DNA of 58,536 bases from Mesostigma viride (Eukaryota; Streptophyta; Mesostigmatophyceae; Mesostigmatales; Mesostigmataceae), in NCBI GenBank assembly GCA_009746045.1, contig RPFO01001873.1:1-58536 (forward strand), read 5' to 3'. The notes below the pieces were generated by a model. It was not told the DNA's origin and made no database searches. It was given only the letters and a program-made list of their open reading frames with translations. Made by a program: the position numbers and the translations under genes. Every line of letters starts with the position of its first letter. The first letter of the stretch is position 1. This document shows, piece by piece, positions 31,930-41,446 of the stretch.

Positions 31930-32184
31930 GACTTGGCCACCGACCTCCGCTTGGGAGCCTCGGAGGTTGGACGACAGTACATGCGCTCCCTCGAGGACCG
32001 TACGCATGATGACGCGGGATCGCTGGGTAGACTAGAGTCCGGGACGGTCGCAACGCCTGGCCGTCAGTACAGTGCGCAAGCTGTGCTGGCTCGTCTGGCC
32101 GTAGCTAAAAGTGTGTTGGACAAATCGCTCGAACGTGCATGGCGTGAGATAAGGCGAGGCTCGCCATCGCTGCAACAACCCTAG
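31930..32184 (+). CDS. small open frame upstream of ZIP gene, unrecognised
   Basis: The frame reads ATDLRLGASEVGRQYMRSL and ARLAVAKSVLDKSLERAWRE, protein-like and helical, ending at TAG 32182-32184. No ATG is in frame near the start. It may be an exon or a remnant. It lies 150 bp upstream of the ZIP start on the same strand. Confidence 0.3.
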   Translation, partial: DLATDLRLGASEVGRQYMRSLEDRTHDDAGSLGRLESGTVATPGRQYSAQAVLARLAVAKSVLDKSLERAWREIRRGSPSLQQP

Positions 32185-32337
32185 GGCGCGACGAGAGCAC
32201 GCTCAAGACCAGCCGACGGGGCAAACGCATTTGTATTCGGCATAGTACTGAGTTGACACCGGTCGATCATTATCTTTCAACCTCCGGCGTTTTTTGCGGC
32301 AGCCACTGCCGTTTTACGCTCGGAGGGTCCTGCCAGA

Positions 32338-33597
32338 ATGGTTGCTCACGGAAATGTGGGCCTCGCGTTTGCCCTGGTCATCGCGGCCGGGCTTTCCACC
32401 ACTATTGGAAGCACGTTCGCGTTCTGCGCGAAGTTAGCTGACAAGCGGCTTCTCGCTGGCGCCCTTGGCATATCTGGGGGCGTCATGATGTACGTGTCTT
32501 TTGTGGAAATCTTCGCAACGAAGTCGGTGAAGGGGTTTGAGGACGCAGGGATTCCCCATGAAAAAGCTTACCTTTTCGCAACTCTGTCATTTTTCGGGGG
32601 TATCTTCTTGACAGTTCTCCTGGACAAATTCGTCCATTTGATCAGCCACCATCACTCGCATGAACTGCCTTCGCCGGACACACCAGAACCTACCCTTCCT
32701 GAGCGTAATCCAGCCGGCATTAGTGAGGGTGACGATCCCATTGGGTTGGCCATGGGCGAGCATTTACCCGTGAATCTTCCTTCCCATGCTGCGGATGTTG
32801 AAAAGGAGGCCCAAAAGGAGACCCAAAAGGAGGCCCAAAAGGAGGCCCAAAAGGAGGCGGAGGAGACGGAGAAGGAGACGAAGAAGGAGGCGGAGAAGGA
32901 GGCAGAGAAGGAGACGGAAAAGGAGACCGAGAAGCAGGCAGGCGATGAGTTGAAAAAGCCACAAACTCCCCGCCTTGTGGCCCGTGCTCCTCCTCCCAGG
33001 CCGTCCTCCTTGCCATCGGTATGCATTAGCCATTCGGACCCGTTCACCACGCCGTCCACTTCTCCTACGGACGTCTTAATCCAGGCAATGGAGCGTGGCG
33101 AGGCCGGTGGCGGCGGCGGAGATGACACCAAGGCCAAGCGCGAGCTCAAGCGCATGGGCCTGATGACCGCGCTGGCGATCGCGATTCACAACTTCCCCGA
33201 GGGCCTAGCCACGTTTGTGGCCACCCTGGCAGATTCTAGCGTGGGCGTCTCTATCGCAATCGCCATCGCGCTCCACAACATCCCCGAGGGTGTCTGCGTG
33301 GCCATGCCGGTCTACTACGCCACGGGCAGCCGCTGGAAGGGCTTCTGGTGGTCGTTCTTGTCCGGCATCTCGGAGCCGATCGGTGCGCTTCTGGGCTACG
33401 CGGTCCTCGCGAACAGCTTTGACGACAAGATCTATGGCATCCTTTTTGGCGTCGTGGGCGGCATGATGGTGTACATCTCGCTCAAGGAGCTGCTGCCGAC
33501 GGCACACAAGTACGACCCGGAGGACAAGTATGTCTCGGCGTGCGCGGTGCTGGGGATGATTGCCATGGCAGCTAGCCTCGTGCTCTTTGCCATCTAG
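32338..33597 (+). CDS. ZIP family zinc/iron transporter
   Basis: A 419-residue, intronless membrane transporter of the ZIP (ZupT/GufA-like) group, moving Zn2+ or Fe2+ toward the cytosol. The N-terminal half has three hydrophobic helices (VGLAFALVIAAGLSTTIGST; GALGISGGVMMYVSF; FFGGIFLTVLL) followed by a His-rich HHHSH at residues 104-108. A long loop (about 110-280) includes a Lys/Glu repeat (residues 154-201, EKEAQKE type). Helix IV carries HNFPEGLA (H284), and helix V carries HNIPEGV (H313), the paired metal-site motifs of the family, then ISEPIGALLGY. The gene ends with FGVVGGMMVYISLKELLP and a last helix. The start is the ATG in CCAGAATGG. AATAAA follows the stop by about 10 bases. Exact metal and membrane are not shown by sequence. 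Confidence 0.95.
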   Translation: MVAHGNVGLAFALVIAAGLSTTIGSTFAFCAKLADKRLLAGALGISGGVMMYVSFVEIFATKSVKGFEDAGIPHEKAYLFATLSFFGGIFLTVLLDKFVHLISHHHSHELPSPDTPEPTLPERNPAGISEGDDPIGLAMGEHLPVNLPSHAADVEKEAQKETQKEAQKEAQKEAEETEKETKKEAEKEAEKETEKETEKQAGDELKKPQTPRLVARAPPPRPSSLPSVCISHSDPFTTPSTSPTDVLIQAMERGEAGGGGGDDTKAKRELKRMGLMTALAIAIHNFPEGLATFVATLADSSVGVSIAIAIALHNIPEGVCVAMPVYYATGSRWKGFWWSFLSGISEPIGALLGYAVLANSFDDKIYGILFGVVGGMMVYISLKELLPTAHKYDPEDKYVSACAVLGMIAMAASLVLFAI

Positions 33598-34137
33598 GGT
33601 ATCTAAAAATAAACTATCTTTCAGTCGTTTTCTGCCCATTGAGGGGTTGGAAAATGTTGACCCTTGTACGGATGGTGGTGGCACGGAGGATTTTGCCTCT
33701 AGGCTTAGAGGGGCCAGCTGGATCAGGCAATACGCAGGATCGGGCATGCCCAACTGCACGGGAGGCCGGTGAAGCAGTTTGAAGCGTGGGAGAGATGACA
33801 CACACAGCCATTCTTTCATGGTCAAGTTTTTTTTTAGTGACTTTGTGCAAGGTGGTACATCCCTGGGCACTTGCTCATTCTCTCTGCCCATCATTTTCTG
33901 GGTGAAGGAAAACATAGGGTACTTTCTTAGGTTGGCGCCAGGTTGTGGGTGAAGAGCGCACCTCTTAGTTGACGCCAAAATGAATGCATATGGAATACCC
34001 ACAGTTTACCACAGTTTAATCCCCTGTAGCTTCGCCTAAAGCCTGTGCAGACTTATTGTAAGATTCCTTTTGTAATAAAACTACCGGATTTCCCTTGTAA
34101 GATTTTTCATGGGGGATTCCCTGCATCAAGTATATAT

Positions 34138-34252
34138 AACCAGCGCAGGCCAGAAATCGGGAGAATCCGGACCATGGCAGCTCTGGACAGCCTGCCGTTA
34201 TCTTTTCTGAGCTTTCGAGTCATTCAGGATGATGGATATGAAGTGAGACAAC
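34138..34252 (-). repeat. dispersed repeat family A, copy 3 (inverted)
   Basis: The reverse complement carries CTGGCCTGCGCTGGTTAT, GATTCTCCCGATTTC and AAGATAACGGCAGGCT. It ends at AGTTGTCTCACTTC, the foldback terminal word. Confidence 0.7.
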
Positions 34253-34324
34253 TATTCTGATCAGACACTCCGCAAAGGTGAAAACCATTTGCGGTCAGTG
34301 CCGGGCCGCGGAAAACGCGATCTG

Positions 34325-34410
34325 CAAATGAATCAGTGACCGGAATCGAACTGGGGACCTCTCGCACCAATTTTGCTGACTATAGGACGGACGTCTCCGG
34401 TTACCATGGC
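34325..34410 (-). other. tRNA-derived SINE-like segment
   Basis: On the minus strand AGTTCGATTCC matches the pol III B-box except for its first base. Upstream is TATAGTCAGCAAAATTGG, a weak A-box. It might be a SINE head. Arm pairing for a real tRNA is not evident. Confidence 0.25.
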
Positions 34411-34610
34411 ATCGCCAACTTACACCTTCAGTCATCCGCAAAAGTTCTCCTGTCCGGGGAGTGATGCAAGCCTTTCGGATTCGGTACTAGATAAATCACT
34501 CGAGATCTGTGTGTAGGAGTACTACACACGTGTCTGCACGTGAGACAACTATGCCTGGAGATGGAAATGTGCACAAGGATACACATTTCCATCACCATTC
34601 ATCTTCATCA

Positions 34611-34715
34611 TCCTGAACGACTCGAACACGCGGACAAGATAACGGCAGGCTCGAGCTACCATGGTCCGGATTCTCCCGATTTCTGGCCTGCGCTGGTTGT
34701 CTCCTTGATGTGCAG
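34611..34715 (+). repeat. dispersed repeat family A, copy 4
   Basis: This copy has the fullest match: ACTCGAACACGCGGACAAG, then GGCAGGCTCGAGCTACCATG, then TTCTGGCCTGCGCTGG and TGTCTCCTTGAT. Confidence 0.75.
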
Positions 34716-34756
34716 CCTTGTTCATTGAAATAACGCATGGCTGGCTGACGCAAAGA

Positions 34757-34900
34757 GTGACTATAATCATGACCTAGACGGCGGGGCCGGAAAACAGGTT
34801 GCTTGATCAGCCGGTGTGTGTTTCGAGCCTAACTGTCCGGGAGTGTCTAGTGGTGAGCACCATTGCTGCGATCGCTCAGCTCCCACCGGCATTTACGATG
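34757..34900 (+). repeat. dispersed repeat family B, copy 1
   Basis: It shares ATGACCTAGACGG, GTGTTTCGAGCCTAACTG and GTGTCTAGTGGTGAGCACC with 35346-35473. The TAGTGGTGAGCAC word resembles a tRNA D-arm/A-box. Confidence 0.75.
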
Positions 34901-35167
34901 GGACATGATTAATTTATTAATTAATTAAAATCATAGCTCCGTTGGGAGCATATGTAACACATAGCCCTGAGAAAGGGGCATCTATGGGTTTGTAATACAA
35001 TCAGGGCTACAACCTGCAGGTGGAGGATGTACAACTATCACCTGCTCTGGGTGCACAAGGTGCACCTGCACCGCCATGAGGGTTCATGCCTCCTTACCAA
35101 GCACAGGCACCCAGGGGGGGCTTGAGGAGAGGGCCTAGAAGGCCTGCATGACACATGGGGTGGAAGG

Positions 35168-35300
35168 TATATCAAAGAGACAACCAGCGCAGGCCAGAAA
35201 TCGGGAGAATCCGGACCATGGTAGCTCGAGCCTGCCGTTATCTTTTCCGCGTTTTCGAGTCGTTCAGGCCGGGATGATGAAGATGAATGGTGATGGAAAT
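35168..35300 (-). repeat. dispersed repeat family A, copy 5 (inverted)
   Basis: The reverse complement carries the AACGGCAGGCTCGAGCTACC core followed by the CTGGCCTGCGCTGGTTGTC end. Confidence 0.75.
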
Positions 35301-35345
35301 GTGTATCCTTGTGCATTGAAATTATGGCTGGCGTACGTGTGAAGC

Positions 35346-35540
35346 GACTAGATGACCTAGACGGTGGGGCCGGAAACAGCATGCTTGATCAGGGCGTGTG
35401 TTTCGAGCCTAACTGGCCGGGAGTGTCTAGTGGTGAGCACCATTGCTGCGATCGCTCTCCCCCCATTTACGAGGAAATACCCGCAAATGGAAAACCACTG
35501 AAAAGGTCTAGCTAGTCAGTCATCACGTTAGCCATGCATG
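35346..35540 (+). repeat. dispersed repeat family B, copy 2
   Basis: It matches 34757-34900. Its distal part (GAGGAAATACCCGCAA through AGGTCTAGCTAGTCAGTC) recurs at about 48050-48120. Confidence 0.75.
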
Positions 35541-35702
35541 CCATGATTCCAAACGTCCAAGAACTGCACACGGTGCAAAGGCAAAAAGCCGGAGGACAGC
35601 ACTTTCAAATGTGCGGCGGGAACCAAAAGCCCGCGGATGCCAGAAAACATCGTGTTGCGGCAGCGACGCGACGATGTGGACAACGAATCCAGTGCCAAGC
35701 TC

Positions 35703-35960
35703 CACTATACTTTTCGTCCGAGGGTGGTAAAAAGCATCCGAGGCGTAAATTACGAGGTCTTATCTTACTACCTAGATCCGAGGCGTGAGATCCAACGCCG
35801 TAATCATTACTACGTAGGATGATTGGTAGTAATTTTACTAGCCGTAAGTAAGAGTAACGTTACGACTGCACATCTTTGGTAGTACATTACCGACAGAGTA
35901 AATTACCGCGACGGGTCTTGGTTGGTAATCTACCACCTGTAGATTAGGTGCCAGTGATCC
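35703..35960. mobile_element. CACTATAC-ended element, left copy
   Basis: It begins CACTATACTTTTCGTCC. Its first 56 bases are the exact reverse complement of 47463-47518. The following sequence is made of GTAA/TTAC words (TAGTAATTTTAC, GAGTAAATTACC). No coding is seen. The other terminus is not identified. Confidence 0.5.
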
Positions 35961-36209
35961 GATGCTGTAAGATACGTTTCAGTAAGCTACTTCGGGGATC
36001 TTTGCCTGTACACGGCCAGATGGATAATTATATTGTAATGGAGAAGTGGGAGAACGTGCGTGTCTATTAGCAAATGCAGCGAAATATAAAAATGTAGTTA
36101 TCAGCCTTTTTCGCCTATTCAGCAGTTGTCGTTGTCGGCCGTTGTCATTAAGCGGCTATAGATTATGTGTGCTGGGGCCGGTGAAAAGACGCTAGCAAAG
36201 TTCGTCTGA

Positions 36210-37320
36210 ATGGCGTCCAATAGAGGGGATTTTATTCTTAGTGGATTGTTGGACGAGGAGAAGGCGAGGTTGCTGGCGGAGAATGCGAAAGAGCAGAGGG
36301 AAGCAGCGGAAGCCGTGCGTGGAAGATGAGGTAACGGGATGGAGTGTGGGCCCTGGCTTCTGGTTATGAAATGATGGCGGTTGCAGGCCAGCCGTGCTCG
36401 CTGGTAATGGGTGCGTGGTGTTGAAATCCAAGTTCTGCGCGTATTCTGTTTTTTGGTCAATGATTGAAGGGATGTCGCCTTGTTTTATTTTTGTGCATCT
36501 GCGTCCCGTCGTGACTGCCTCGTCATGGACGCCCAGGGGTAGAAGTTCGAACGAGGGAATGATTTTTCAAACGCCTGGATATGTTATGATAGTACGAATA
36601 AATGGTAATGGGTAGAGGCGGCCAAAATTTTGTTGGAAGTGTGCCAACGCCGCACATACGACTTGAACAACCCTAGGTATCTTAGGAAAAGGAAACACGG
36701 ATACGTCGGAGTGGAGGAAGAGGAAGACGATGACGATGGTGAAGACGGAGAGGTTTACAATGGAGGCCTTGAGAATGGGGAGACATTGAAGCAGGAGAGC
36801 AGGGTAGCGGTGAGTGGCCCGTCATGAATTACATTGTGGTTGCAGTTGTTAGCGAGGCGTGTTGATTGCTTCTTGCCGCGGGTAATCGCTAGCGTGCATA
36901 ACCTTCTTTTTTCAACAGGTGTTCTGGTGCATTGACTGCCGCAAAGCAATTCATGGGACTGATTATGTGCCTATCATGCCGTTTGGGAATCATACATTGC
37001 CAACATTTCGTGTTTAGAAGGCGCGCCTTCAGAAGCATATTCAGCACCGCACGAGCCAGGTGCTGAAGGCGTGCTTGGAGAGGAAGGGGTATAAAGTGCG
37101 CATGACCGCATCGAAGAAGAAGAAGCAGCAGGAATCGGGCAAGACCATGATAACCGAGCCAGGATTGGCTTTCGTGCATGCAGTACATGGTGCGGCGCAG
37201 GCAGTGAATGCTGCATCGATTGCAGCGGTGCAGCCTGTGGCCATGGCGGTGCAGGGCGCGGGTCCTGAAGTGTGGGCGTTGGCGAAGCAGATTCACGATG
37301 CTGTCATGGCCACGTTGTGA
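36210..37320 (+). CDS. three-exon gene with a Cys/His cluster, unrecognised
   Basis: Exon 1 (36210-36330) starts at ATG with NRGDFILSGLLDEEKARL and a charged helix; a TGA at 36327 lies just before donor GTAACG. Exon 2 (36616-36809) follows acceptor GGGTAG and is in matching phase, reading AAKILLEVCQRRTYDLNN, then an acidic run, to donor GTGAGT. Exon 3 (36919-37320) follows TTTTTTCAACAG in phase 0, reading FWCIDCRKAIHGTDY, then HIQHRTSQVLKACLERKGYK and a basic KKKK stretch, ending MATL and TGA. A C-x2-C and H-x2-H arrangement suggests a BED/TTF-like zinc finger. TAG 37015-37017 interrupts exon 3, but its AG could be an alternative acceptor in the same phase (next codon AAG). Function unknown. 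Confidence 0.5.
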
Positions 37321-37399
37321 AGCCAAGGAATGGGTGTTGGTTCCAGTCAGGTGCCTCGCCCGGAGGAAGCTTTTCTGCTGTAAGCAGAGGTGCGGCATC

Positions 37400-37491
37400 A
37401 AGCATTTGCAATCGCCATGAGAGCAGTGGAGATGTCAGCGGCATGAAGCATTTGCAATCGCCATGAGAGCAGTGGAGATGTCTGCGGCATT
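37400..37491 (+). repeat. 46-bp tandem duplication
   Basis: Two adjacent copies begin AAGCATTTGCAATCGCC and end GCGGCAT, differing at one base. They follow the exon 3 stop. Confidence 0.9.
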
Positions 37492-38105
37492 GGGAGATCT
37501 GCAGACAATTGCAGGAGGACATTGTGCGGTACGCTTGTAGGGTGTAAGCTGTGTTGTTCCGCTCGCTAATGGACATGTGCCCCTGTAACCTCTTCCAGGC
37601 TAGTATCTGCTATCCACCTCTTCAGGCTTGAAAAGTAAATTGCTGTACGGTTCACAATTGGCATGGCTTGACATGCACGCGTCCTTGACTGTGGTCTGCA
37701 TGGGTTTGGGGTTTAGCGGTTTACATCAGACTCTGCTGTGTATCTGCTTAATCAGCCGACGTGTCACATGGGGACAGCAACGGCGCTGGGATGCAGCCCG
37801 GTGTGAATGCGAGTAAGGTACGCGCTGGCATGCATGGCGGATGGGGCGTGGAAGCCACGACCCACGTTTTTGTGTGTGCACGGGGGGCTAGGGGGCAAGT
37901 CGTTGTGTTGCTGCCATCCATATGGCCATGGATATGCGGGAAGCTTTCCCTGTACCCATACTTAATGATGCATGGACTGGTTGTGACAGCCAAGGGTTTA
38001 GCTGTCGTGGGTTTGCTGAGTGATCATGGCAGTCTGCTAGGCTGGTGCTAGAACAGCCATAGCGCGGTTACTGCTATGTCTTGCCCGTGCTAACTGATGC
38101 TGCAG

Positions 38106-38234
38106 CCATGCGTGGAGCGCGAATCGTCCCGTGAGGAGAAGGAGGAGGCGGGGCCGGTGCACCCATGGGCAGGGCCGGAGAAGAAGGACGCGGAGCACCC
38201 AGTGTGGGAGAAGGAGAAGGCGGGGAAGCACTGA
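38106..38234 (+). CDS. candidate terminal exon, Glu/Lys-rich
   Basis: After acceptor AACTGATGCTGCAG a 42-codon frame reads CVERESSREEKEEAGP and WEKEKAGKH, then TGA. It may belong to the gene ending at 37320 through alternative splicing, or to another transcript. No linking donor is established. Confidence 0.25.
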   Translation, partial: PCVERESSREEKEEAGPVHPWAGPEKKDAEHPVWEKEKAGKH

Positions 38235-38329
38235 AGCTCCACCCCATGTCAGGCCTCTAGTATAGGTGCCAGTTAACTAAACCCATGCACGTGCAGGTTG
38301 TAGCTCAGAATGTATTTAAAATCATATGC

Positions 38330-38400
38330 CCCTTTTCAGGTATATGTGTAACAGTGACTCCCAACGGATATATGTTCCTAATTTATTAAATTCTTACTGA
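38330..38400 (+). repeat. dispersed AACGGA / TTAAT tail repeat
   Basis: GTGACTCCCAACGGATATATG is followed by AATTTATTAAAT. Related copies lie near 30800 (inverted), 34930 (inverted), 40205, 40270 and 47890, usually with ATTAATTAATT beside them. Confidence 0.6.
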
Positions 38401-38559
38401 ATAATTGTTGTCTTTATGAACCCATGAAGAGCAAAGCCCGGTGGGGAGTACATGTAACGCATTACCACGAGAAGGGGTCCCCACACCGCATTTCTTCGCT
38501 CTCTGTTCCTATGCAGAACAAGAAGAGGTGGAAGACCAATGTCCCGGCTCACACGCCAG

Positions 38560-38760
38560 CCCATGTGGGTAAGCCCCCTCCCCCAAAGCGGAAGGGGCGC
38601 TTTGGGGAGAAGTGTAGTGAGGATTTTGTAGACTAGATAGCTTAGAGTTAGCTTATTTCGATGTTGCGGCTTGACCCACCTCTACCCATTCAGCAAGGAA
38701 TATGCATGTGCTGCATGATCTCCCAACGGAGGCATGTTATAATTTTATTTGATTCTTTAA
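38560..38760 (+). repeat. LINE 3' untranslated tail, copy 2
   Basis: It includes CATGTGGGTAAGCCCCCTCC, GATAGCTTAGAGTTAG and CGGAGGCATGTTATAATTTT in the same order as 19570-19796. The upstream coding part has been lost. Confidence 0.75.
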
Positions 38761-38764
38761 TGTA

Positions 38765-38890
38765 GTGTCTTGGGGCATGATGCAGATGAGATTTGTAACT
38801 TCCGTGTAATTATGTTTCTAAAGAGATTAGCATAGTACTCTAAACATGCCCATGCGCATGACACGCAAGTACTAACTTACTTACACCAGA
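38765..38890 (+). repeat. dispersed repeat family C, copy 1
   Basis: ATGCAGATGAGATTTGTAAC through GCATGACACGCAAGTACT matches 47935-48045 at high similarity. Both follow a GGAG..ATG/TTAAT tail. Confidence 0.75.
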
Positions 38891-39096
38891 CCTGGCAATA
38901 AACAAGCATTGATGGGATGGACCCAGCGATACATAATGGGCGTGCATGCGTAAAAAATATACACTATGCATGGCCCAATGGGCATGCATTCAAATAATTA
39001 CAAATGAAGGCCGCCATGAGAGCACTGAAGCTAAACCAGACCGGGCCACAATTAACCCTCCAGCACCAAAGTTCCACTGCATCATGTAAGACAAGC

Positions 39097-39964
39097 CATC
39101 CATCCATCCATCCATCCATCCATCCATCCATCCATCCATCCATCCATCCATCCATCCATCCATCCATCCATCCATCCATCCATCCATCCATCCATCCATC
39201 CATCCATCCATCCATCCATCCATCCATCCATCCATCCATCCATCCATCCATCCATCCATCCATCCATCCATCCATCCATCCATCCATCCATCCATCCATC
39301 CATCCATCCATCCATCCATCCATCCATCCATCCATCCATCCATCCATCCATCCATCCATCCATCCATCCATCCATCCATCCATCCATCCATCCATCCATC
39401 CATCCATCCATCCATCCATCCATCCATCCATCCATCCATCCATCCATCCATCCATCCATCCATCCATCCATCCATCCATCCATCCATCCATCCATCCATC
39501 CATCCATCCATCCATCCATCCATCCATCCATCCATCCATCCATCCATCCATCCATCCATCCATCCATCCATCCATCCATCCATCCATCCATCCATCCATC
39601 CATCCATCCATCCATCCATCCATCCATCCATCCATCCATCCATCCATCCATCCATCCATCCATCCATCCATCCATCCATCCATCCATCCATCCATCCATC
39701 CATCCATCCATCCATCCATCCATCCATCCATCCATCCATCCATCCATCCATCCATCCATCCATCCATCCATCCATCCATCCATCCATCCATCCATCCATC
39801 CATCCATCCATCCATCCATCCATCCATCCATCCATCCATCCATCCATCCATCCATCCATCCATCCATCCATCCATCCATCCATCCATCCATCCATCCATC
39901 CATCCATCCATCCATCCATCCATCCATCCATCCATCCATCCATCCATCCATCCATCCATCCATC
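39097..39964. repeat. (CATC)217 microsatellite
   Basis: The array has 868 bases of CATC with no interruption that I can see. PSIH and WMDG frames are artefacts of a stop-free unit. Confidence 0.99.
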
Positions 39965-39999
39965 GGGGTATAGTCCTAGTACAGCCATGCTACGTCCTG

Positions 40000-41440
40000 G
40001 CTATGATGAGATTACTTGCCCACGCTCCTAGTGTTATGCCATGCTCACATGAGTCTTATTGCACCCACAGATTGCCGGATCGTTAGCGTGTCCGTTTAGC
40101 TAGCGTTCCCGAATGCAGCTGTGGCATGCCTTAGGCATGAAGGAGAGTGGGGGTCTCTGCCCTTTCTCCTGTTGTGCACACACAGGCATTAAAAGCACTT
40201 CGGTGCTCCGTGACTCCCCAACGGGAGCACGTGTTTAAATAATTAATTAATGAATGAATCGGGGTTAACTAATGCTCCTTGACTCCCTAATGGGGGCATG
40301 AGTTTAATAAATGAATTAAGTAGTTAGTTAATAAATCAGGTTGATTCAGATGAGGTCCCTGCTGGTTCCTTGTGGACTGGCCAGCCAGGGAGATATCTTC
40401 TTACATGGTCAGGCCCTTGCCGACCATGTAACAACCTGTTAGGCGACGCAGTGGCCAACATTGGACATACCGCCATATGTTTGTCTCCGCGATATGATTT
40501 TAGCTGACATGCAGAGCACAGACACTGTTGGCGTCATCCGCTCAACCCCTCTTATTCATACATGGGACCTCGGATATGTAGGATTAGTAGCGTTGCCCAG
40601 GCGGACATTGTCAAAGACTACGACCCCCCAGTTGTGGGTCCTAGGAAATTTAACAAGCATGATTGTCTCCTTGTTGATAGGCATTAATTCATCCTTGATG
40701 ATAGGCATTGCTTGCGTGCAAGATTAGCTCGAGGCCCATATTTTAGACTACTAGCTGAGCTGTGGACATACATGTAGTTATTGACGTCTTGACGGATATT
40801 GACGTCTTGGGGGACTTCCACTATATCTTCTTTGGGGAATTCAGAGATCCCGGTCCCCCAACATGGACATGAGACTAATTAAAATCAATTAATCAATGTC
40901 ATGAATAGAGCGCGTTCATGACGTTCAGTCATGAACAGAGCCCTAACCTTAAACACATAAGAAAACAATTATGGCGGGCCATGTGACCAATGTAAGAAGC
41001 TTAGCCCCCAAACATATTGTTGTCTCACGTAATGAATCACTTGCTGATCAACAAATCGATGGTTATCTCATAGGCACAATGTACCTCTGACCATCATTGC
41101 TGGCCCATGCATGCATGCACCAATGGCAGCCTACATGACACATACATCGCTTATTTGCCATGTAAAAAATGCGACAAAGTGTCCATATAGGTACTCATAG
41201 ATTAGCACAAATTCCTTAGCACGATGTGGACAACTTTACTTAACGGTGAAAGCCTGTCTCGCCCTTATTGCCTTGAGGGTTCCCGGCGATAGGTCCTGTC
41301 TGTTGGTCGACATTTTTCTTTTGCAGCTGGCCATCGTCGGTAGGTATGAATGATCTCGATGCTAGCAATTACGATGATGATACCCGAGGTAGTCTATACC
41401 TAGGATCGAGAGCTTCTTCTTGTATGGCAATGCCGGCAGT
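40000..41440. other. no gene seen; two AACGGGAG-type repeat copies
   Basis: At 40195-40340 two adjacent diverged copies of the dispersed tail repeat occur (GTGACTCCCCAACGGGAGC and TTGACTCCCTAATGGGGGC, each followed by TTAAT words). The rest shows no protein-like frame, array or RNA gene. Confidence 0.5.
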
Positions 41441-41446
41441 TAACTA

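Noticed and set aside
36200-37330. A changed genetic code, to explain in-frame stops
   Set aside because: TAA, TAG and TGA all appear once or twice in separate regions, and clear genes use normal stops. Damage, splicing or base errors explain them better.
39004-40086. Long frames of PSIH and WMDG repeats
   Set aside because: They are six-frame readings of (CATC)n, whose 12-base frame cycle contains no stop. There is no independent coding sign.
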